From contig CATKEF010000033.1 in NCBI GenBank assembly GCA_949747905.1, positions 1-38,532 on the forward strand: 38,532 bases of DNA, in the 5' to 3' direction. This stretch comes from an uncultured Eubacteriales bacterium (GTDB lineage: Bacteria; Bacillota; Clostridia; Christensenellales; Borkfalkiaceae). Made by a program: the position numbers and the translations under genes. Below are positions 31,721 through 38,532 of the stretch, piece after piece. Each line of letters opens with the position of its first letter. The stretch's first letter is position 1. The notes under the pieces were generated by a model, which saw only the letters and a list, made by a program, of their open reading frames with translations, did not search any database and was not told the DNA's origin.

Positions 31721-32602
31721 TCAGTCGATTGTCATTATCCAGGCGTCTTTAATGCTGGAATAATCGTTTAATTTCATATAGCCTATAGCTCCGTCGCCGA
31801 AACTGCTGCAAACCAGTAAAAAGGTTTCGTTAAGAAAATTCACTCCGTTTTTATAATAGGAATACGTTCTGTAACCGTACACCATCATCATATGTGCATT
31901 CGGAGAATCAATTTTTGACACGTGCATTTTTGACAACGAATCACTATATGTAATACTGTAAACATAGTTATACTTTGTCAAAGTTATCATAGCGACTTTA
32001 CCCTGGTCTATTGCCTCTTTGAGTTTTGCAAAGTCTACCGAGGTGCCGCTTTTATAAAAACTTGTTTTCCTGAGATTATGTCCCGTACTTTTAACGTAGG
32101 ATTCGAAACCTTCGTAAAAATTGCTTTCCGAAGTACCGTTACCGTTTTCACCCGTCTTCATAAGGGAATAGAGCGTTCTGAACACTGATTTCGTGGATGC
32201 CTCACCCAAGTCGGGATAATAATGATAGTTACCGCTTGCAAAAGTCATCCCCGGGTCATAGTCGGGAATAATGTCGGTATGCCAACGGTCGTAATAAGCT
32301 AATATGTTGAGGGCGGTTATGGGTGCGCAACCGTTCGGTCTCGCAGGGTCTCCGTTGCCGAAACTGGGAACACTGAGCAAACTTTCGTCCTCGGTTATTT
32401 TAAAATCGTCGTAATAAATGTCGTAGCTTGTCTGAACGTGTTCGGACGAACCACGGAAGTCCGCGTCGTCACAATATCCGATTTCTTCGTCTGCGTAAAC
32501 GTCTGTGACGCCTAATCCGAGATAACCGAAAGCGAACACCGCAGACGTAGAAACACATAAAAGATTAATAAAAATTAGTTTGATTGTTGCATCTATACTC
32601 AT
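31721..32602 (-). CDS. Secreted C39-like cysteine peptidase family protein
   Basis: Secreted protein of 293 residues. I start at ATG 32602 (GGAGGT 8 nt upstream; the frame extends 61 codons further into sigma-gene sequence). A hydrophobic signal segment (about 5-30, possible cleavage after VYADEE or FAFG) precedes a papain-like domain of the Peptidase_C39_2 type: NGCAPITALNILAYYDRW with Cys92 as nucleophile, HMMMVYGYR with His237, and a final CSSFGD strand. The order sigma factor, peptidase-like protein, anti-sigma candidate is striking: it may process or sense a signal for the third protein. A TGTAAC-N17-GTAT ECF-like element lies at 32628-32654. Confidence 0.75.
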   Translation of the reverse strand: MSIDATIKLIFINLLCVSTSAVFAFGYLGLGVTDVYADEEIGYCDDADFRGSSEHVQTSYDIYYDDFKITEDESLLSVPSFGNGDPARPNGCAPITALNILAYYDRWHTDIIPDYDPGMTFASGNYHYYPDLGEASTKSVFRTLYSLMKTGENGNGTSESNFYEGFESYVKSTGHNLRKTSFYKSGTSVDFAKLKEAIDQGKVAMITLTKYNYVYSITYSDSLSKMHVSKIDSPNAHMMMVYGYRTYSYYKNGVNFLNETFLLVCSSFGDGAIGYMKLNDYSSIKDAWIMTID

Positions 32603-32627
32603 AGAAATGCACCTCCGAAATGTAATA

Positions 32628-32654
32628 ATACAAATATAACATCCCGAGGTTACA
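32628..32654 (-). promoter_or_regulatory. ECF-type promoter candidate before the C39-like gene
   Basis: Minus-strand TGTAAC (32649-32654), 17 nt, GTAT (32628-32631). The pattern resembles ECF sigma -35/-10 elements (AAC-containing -35, GTA/GTC-type -10). It could be the target of the sigma factor encoded just upstream. A sigma-A alternative with a 19-nt spacer is poor. Confidence 0.35.
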
Positions 32655-32670
32655 ATTGTACAAGAGAAAT

Positions 32671-33213
32671 TTAAAATTTTCCGTAATCCTGCAATTTGCT
32701 TTCGATGCGTTTTATCCTCGCCGCCATAGTGCTCTTTGGAATTCTGAAAATCTCCGCTACTTCCGCAATAGAACTTCCCCACCAAAATCTGTAATAAATG
32801 ATTTTTTGTTCGGTTTCGTCCAGTTTGGAAAATATCTCTTTCAAAAAGACGTGGTTTTCGATATAAATATCGCTTACAAGCCGAAGAGCTTCGAACTCTT
32901 CATATTCGGGCAAAGGGTCTGTAATACGAATACGCTTTTCACGTTTGACGCGGTTGAGAACTTGATTTTTGAAAGAAATAGTAAGCCAAGCGCTCGCATT
33001 CTTGTTTTCTCTGAACTTTTTGCATTTTACAAGCAAAGTTTCAAGAAAGTCTTGAATCAGGTCTTCGATATCTTCTTTATTTTTGTAATAAACGTTTGCA
33101 ATCGTATACAATATTTTGCCGGTGAGATTATAAACCTCCACCAGAGCATTAATATTGCCGTTCGCCATATCGACAAGCAATTCACCTAATTTTTTATTAA
33201 CCGATTCTTCCAT
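32671..33213 (-). CDS. Sigma-70 family (ECF-like) RNA polymerase sigma factor
   Basis: Alternative sigma factor of 180 residues. Region 2 includes KNKEDIEDLIQDFLETLL and SAWLTISFKNQVLNRVKREKR (about 45-97); region 4 is LDETEQKIIYYRFWWGSSIAEVAEIFRIPKSTMAARIKRI (quoted in part; about 132-172), with the helix-turn-helix at its end. No region 1.1 or 3 is present, as in group IV factors. It starts 12 nt after the Xre gene stop, with only AGAAA as ribosome-binding site. Regulated genes probably include the downstream C39-like/anti-sigma pair. Confidence 0.85.
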   Translation of the reverse strand: MEESVNKKLGELLVDMANGNINALVEVYNLTGKILYTIANVYYKNKEDIEDLIQDFLETLLVKCKKFRENKNASAWLTISFKNQVLNRVKREKRIRITDPLPEYEEFEALRLVSDIYIENHVFLKEIFSKLDETEQKIIYYRFWWGSSIAEVAEIFRIPKSTMAARIKRIESKLQDYGKF

Positions 33214-33225
33214 AGTACTTTTTCT

Positions 33226-33552
33226 TTATAAATTTTCTCTCGTCAAACCACGTATCATATCAATGATAACATCTATTTGATTTTCTGTCAATTGTCCTGC
33301 AAGCTCGGTTAAAAGCATAATTTTGTCGCGCTTGCCGTCAGAAACTTCCGTTTCGAAAAAATATTCTACCGGAACTTCAAGCGCTTTTGCCACCTTTATC
33401 AGCGATTCGACAGTCGGCTCGACATCCTTCTTCGTCCATTTGTAAATCATTCCGGACGAAAGCCCCGCGCGATTTGACAACTCGTTAAGACTCCAGTTTT
33501 TTTGCGCCATCAGTTTATATAGTTTTCCGAAAAACGTTTCATCTCTCCACAT
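33226..33552 (-). CDS. Xre-family HTH regulator preceding the sigma factor
   Basis: Protein of 108 residues. HTH_3 domain at about 6-62 (SLNELSNRAGLSSGMIYKW, then PTVESLIKVAKALEV and VEYFF), followed by a short helical C-terminus (MLLTELAGQLTENQIDVII) likely used for dimerisation. I use ATG 33552 because GGTGG lies 5 nt upstream; ATG 33561 is in frame and also possible. First gene of the Xre/sigma/C39/anti-sigma operon, so it probably controls the whole cassette. Signal unknown. Confidence 0.85.
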   Translation of the reverse strand: MWRDETFFGKLYKLMAQKNWSLNELSNRAGLSSGMIYKWTKKDVEPTVESLIKVAKALEVPVEYFFETEVSDGKRDKIMLLTELAGQLTENQIDVIIDMIRGLTRENL

Positions 33553-33649
33553 GTCATCCACCGAGTTGTTCCGTCAATCATATTTTATTATGATTTTAAG
33601 ACGAACATAAATAATTTTATAACTTATATTATTTGCATAAAAGCAAAAT

Positions 33650-33689
33650 GCGCAATAAAAAATAAAGCCGCGGAAAATTCCGCGGCTTT
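33650..33689 (-). terminator. Terminator after the collagen-like gene
   Basis: AAAGCCGCGGAA / TTCCGCGGCTTT (33664-33689) is a near-perfect palindrome with a two-base centre. On minus it is followed by ATTTTTTATT. It separates the collagen-like gene from the Xre operon. Confidence 0.85.
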
Positions 33690-33744
33690 AAAATATTGCC
33701 GTTAAATTTTAAAATAAGGTTTTGTCTTTAATCGCAGCACTGAG

Positions 33745-36060
<2,316 letters not shown>

Positions 36061-36107
36061 ACTTACCCCTTTATACAGTATTACATCATATGCACGTGCA
36101 GTAAAGG

Positions 36108-36176
36108 CGGTGAGGAATACAGATTCCTCGCTCCGCTCGGAATGACAAAATGTTGTACTCGGAATGACAGAATACG
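36108..36176. repeat. Best-preserved copy of the dispersed repeat
   Basis: AGATTCCTCGCTCCGCTCGG, then AATGACA (36121-36147), followed by a partial tandem copy CTCGGAATGACAGAATACGG. Reverse-translated it gives the CHSERSEES string typical of false proteins predicted over such repeats. Confidence 0.8.
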
Positions 36177-36177
36177 G

Positions 36178-36210
36178 CATAAAAAAAAGCCCGCGCAAAT
36201 TTGCGCGGGG
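36178..36210 (-). terminator. Terminator of the uraA-upp operon
   Basis: CCCGCGCAAATTTGCGCGGG (36190-36209), a perfect palindrome, followed on minus by C and eight T residues. Confidence 0.9.
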
Positions 36211-36223
36211 CGATTGAATTATT

Positions 36224-36862
36224 TTATTTTGTACCGAACAATCTGTCACCTGCATCTCCGAGTCCGGGGAGAATGTATCCGTTCTCGTTCAGGCATCTGT
36301 CCAATGTAGAGACGTATACGGGAACGTCGGGATGAGCCGTAGCTACTTTTTCCACACCCTCGGGCGCGCCGATTATAGCCATAAACTTTATCTTCTTACA
36401 GCCGCGCTTTTTAAGCGCGTCGAGAGCGTCGCAAGCGGAACCGCCTGTCGCAAGCATAGGGTCGACGAGAAATACCGTCTTTTTCTCTATACCGTCGGGC
36501 AACTTGCAATAGTATTCCTGAGGTTCGAGCGTTTCTTCGTCGCGGTACATTCCGATATGACCGACTTTCGCAGTGGGAAATACCTTATGAACGCCGTTCA
36601 CCATACCGAGCCCCGCCCTTAAAATGGGTACAATCGCAATGCTTTCTTCGGGCACTTTATACTGGGTCGTAACTTCAAGCGGAGTTTCGATTCGAACGGG
36701 TTGCAAAGCGACGTCCGCCATGCTCTCGTACGTCATTATAGTCGTTATCTCTTCAATCAGCTCTCGGAATTCTTTCATTCCGGTATTTTTGTCGCGCAGA
36801 ATGGCGATTTTGTGTTTGATGAGCGGATGATTGAATACGTAAACGTTTTTAAACTCTTTCAT
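36224..36862 (-). CDS. upp: Uracil phosphoribosyltransferase
   Basis: Enzyme of 212 residues joining uracil and PRPP to UMP. Motifs: N-terminal [31 protein letters not shown], the PRPP loop [14 protein letters not shown] and C-terminal [17 protein letters not shown], all typical. Very strong AGGAGGAG Shine-Dalgarno. The ATG directly follows the uraA stop (TGAATG), so the transporter and enzyme are coupled. It consumes PRPP made by Prs. Confidence 0.98.
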   Translation of the reverse strand: MKEFKNVYVFNHPLIKHKIAILRDKNTGMKEFRELIEEITTIMTYESMADVALQPVRIETPLEVTTQYKVPEESIAIVPILRAGLGMVNGVHKVFPTAKVGHIGMYRDEETLEPQEYYCKLPDGIEKKTVFLVDPMLATGGSACDALDALKKRGCKKIKFMAIIGAPEGVEKVATAHPDVPVYVSTLDRCLNENGYILPGLGDAGDRLFGTK

Positions 36863-38338
36863 TCAGTTCTCCTCCTTATCCGCTTCTTTTTCTTCGGTTA
36901 CGATGTCATCCTGAGCAGTTTCCGCAAGCACGGTATCGCCTATTTCCTCCATTACGAGCTGTTCTTCTTCCTTGCCTTTTTTACCCTTTAAATTGACAAG
37001 TAAATTGGCGACAATGCCGAGAACAAGCGCGCAGGCGACCTCGGTCATTTTAACGGGACCGAATTTGAGTGCCATGCCGCCGACACCCGCAATCAAAATG
37101 ATGGAAACGACAAACAGATTTTTATTATCGCCGAGGTCGACTTTCTGTATCATTTTAAGACCGGAAACGGCTATAAAACCGTAAAGCGCAATGCACACGC
37201 CGCCCATAACGCATTTGGGGATACTTGCAAGGAACGTCGTGAACGGAGCAAGGAATGCGCAGAGAACCGCCATACAAGCCGTTACAACGATTGTGACGAC
37301 GGACGCGTTACCGGAAATAGCGACGCAACCGACGGATTCGCCGTAAGTCGTGTTGGGACAGCCGCCGAACACGGCGCCCGCACCCGAGCCGATACCGTCG
37401 CCGAGAAGAGTTCTGGAAAGTCCGGGGTCTGTGAGAAGGTCTGTTTCGATAATACTCGAAATGTTTTTATGGTCCGCAAGATGTTCCGCAAACACAACGA
37501 ACGCAACGGGGATATAAGCCACGGCAATAGTGCCGATATACGCACCCATAGAACCTATCGACTCGCTTATTTTAAACTCGCCGATCGCGCTGACAAATGC
37601 AAAATCGGGATACCACTGCATAGAAGCAAATTTGGAGAAGTCGATTATGCGCATTGCTTCCGCGCCCTCTATATAGCTGAAACCCGTAAAAATAGCGGCA
37701 AGAATATATCCTGCGAGAATACCGATTATAAACGGTATCATTTTTATCATTTTTTTGCCGTAAACGGAACAGGCAACCGTCGTTCCGAGCGTGACTATGC
37801 CGCAAATAAGGCACAATATGGCATTGAGGTCCATAACCCACGCACCCGCTATTGCGTCGAACGAAGCGTATCCGAAACCTGAACTGACAAGGTCCTTTAC
37901 GGCGTTGCCCGCAAGCGAAAGTCCGATAATCGCAACCGTGGGTCCGATAACGACTGCGGGCATAATTTTGTCTATCCATTTAACGCACGCGAATTTGACG
38001 ATTATAGCTATTATGACGTATACGAGACCCGCAAACGCCGCGCCGATTATAAGTCCGAGATAGCCGAGCGAGGTTGAAACGTCGGTAAAAGCGACACTCA
38101 TAGACCCGAGGAAAGCAAACGAACTGCCAAGGAACACGGGGCTTTTGAAGTTTGTGAATAAAAGATAAACTATCGTGCCTATGCCTGCGCCGAATAATGC
38201 CGCGGCAGGGGACATTCCGTTACCGACAATCATCGGCACGGCGATTGTCGCCGCGAGGATAGCCAGTAGCTGTTGCAGGGAAAACAGAACCAAGCGCCCT
38301 GCTTTGGGTCTGTCTTTTACGCCGTAAATCATTTTCAT
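36863..38338 (-). CDS. uraA: Uracil/xanthine permease, NCS2 (UraA) family
   Basis: Nucleobase transporter of 491 residues with about 14 membrane segments. NCS2 hallmarks are GSSFAFLGSM near helix 3, FAEHLADHKNIS (helix 8 Glu/His), GIGSGAGAVFGGCPNTTYGESVG (quoted region about 312-334) and the ALYGFIAVSG segment. The C-terminal 40 residues are an acidic, Glu-rich extension beyond the family core. AGAGGT precedes ATG by 8 nt. Pairing with upp makes uracil the likely substrate. Confidence 0.94.
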   Translation of the reverse strand: MKMIYGVKDRPKAGRLVLFSLQQLLAILAATIAVPMIVGNGMSPAAALFGAGIGTIVYLLFTNFKSPVFLGSSFAFLGSMSVAFTDVSTSLGYLGLIIGAAFAGLVYVIIAIIVKFACVKWIDKIMPAVVIGPTVAIIGLSLAGNAVKDLVSSGFGYASFDAIAGAWVMDLNAILCLICGIVTLGTTVACSVYGKKMIKMIPFIIGILAGYILAAIFTGFSYIEGAEAMRIIDFSKFASMQWYPDFAFVSAIGEFKISESIGSMGAYIGTIAVAYIPVAFVVFAEHLADHKNISSIIETDLLTDPGLSRTLLGDGIGSGAGAVFGGCPNTTYGESVGCVAISGNASVVTIVVTACMAVLCAFLAPFTTFLASIPKCVMGGVCIALYGFIAVSGLKMIQKVDLGDNKNLFVVSIILIAGVGGMALKFGPVKMTEVACALVLGIVANLLVNLKGKKGKEEEQLVMEEIGDTVLAETAQDDIVTEEKEADKEEN

Positions 38339-38435
38339 TGTTATGAACCTCTTTGGTTATTTATTTAACGGAATGCTCCGTTTGTTCCTCTCCCTGCGGA
38401 CGACAAAAATTTCCTTTTACGCCCACACCTTGTCC

Positions 38436-38464
38436 ATAATAACATAAATGCATATGAATTGCAA
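38436..38464 (-). promoter_or_regulatory. Promoter of uraA-upp
   Basis: Minus-strand TTGCAA (38459-38464), 17-nt spacer, TATTAT (38436-38441), start near 38429 and a leader of about 90 nt. The leader contains GTCCGCAGGGAGAGGAAC, vaguely like a PyrR-binding loop, but no terminator follows, so attenuation is not supported. Confidence 0.65.
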
Positions 38465-38532
38465 TAGCAATATAAAAAAATATTGGTGATTTAAACAGAT
38501 TTTTCGCCACACTCGAAATGACAACCTACTGT

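Noticed and set aside
36061-36255. N-terminal extension of the glycosyltransferase containing HSERSEES
   Set aside because: It translates a dispersed intergenic repeat and the upp terminator; the true start at 36060 has a ribosome-binding site and begins at the GT2 fold.
38340-38430. PyrR attenuator before uraA
   Set aside because: A weak sequence resemblance to a PyrR loop exists, but there is no terminator/antiterminator pair in the leader.

Overview
The window reads as chromosome of an endospore-forming Firmicute, most likely an uncultured member of the Clostridia. Sporulation genes (spoVAC, spoVAD, spoVAEb, yunB) and a collagen-like spore-surface protein sit among Firmicute-type housekeeping genes. 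The large scRNA-type SRP RNA, a T-box on pheST and strong sigma-A promoters with 17-nt spacers fit this. Species cannot be named from the sequence. No phage, transposase, rRNA or CRISPR array was seen.

Layout. 0.1-2.2 kb: two-component system (minus), divergent from a radical SAM/DUF4130 DNA-repair pair (2.4-4.4 kb, plus) whose promoter is followed by a LexA-like palindrome. 4.6-6.2 kb: Mrp-type Fe-S ATPase (minus), a repeat-derived spacer and the SRP RNA (plus). 6.2-8.45 kb: ABC-2 exporter (minus) facing a 68-aa Xre regulator across an operator-rich spacer. 8.5-18 kb: minus-strand housekeeping run uppP, SurA/PrsA-like lipoprotein, mfd, pth, prs, tadA and an M14 peptidase. 18.1-19.5 kb: rlmH and a CPBP protease, divergent from two-subunit fumarase and T-box-controlled pheST (19.6-24.7 kb, plus). 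24.8-28.3 kb: yunB, spoVAEb, spoVAD, spoVAC and an SDR oxidoreductase (minus). 28.5-30.3 kb: MurG-like glycosyltransferase (plus), mntP (minus) and tRNA-Pro(AGG). 30.35-30.95 kb: tandem repeats, then a 34-codon ORF with a convergent antisense RNA, a candidate type I toxin-antitoxin. 31-33.6 kb: Xre, sigma factor, secreted C39-like protein and membrane anti-sigma candidate (minus). 33.7-36.1 kb: collagen-like protein and family 2 glycosyltransferase (minus). 36.2-38.3 kb: uraA-upp pyrimidine salvage (minus).

How the parts fit. Several genes lack a Shine-Dalgarno and have a -10 box 6 nt before ATG; three have the same -35/17/-10/6/ATG arrangement, implying leaderless mRNAs. Spacers between operons hold decayed copies of a dispersed repeat ending in GGAATGACA, locally amplified in tandem. 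Prs, Upp and UraA cover PRPP supply and uracil salvage; SpoVA proteins, YunB and the collagen-like/glycosyltransferase pair belong to the spore programme.

The most original candidates are the antisense-flanked small ORF at 30.6-30.9 kb, the Xre operator lying exactly inside the exporter promoter, the repeated leaderless architecture, the tRNA-Pro with anticodon AGG and a U1-A72 pair, and the Xre/sigma/C39/anti-sigma cassette.
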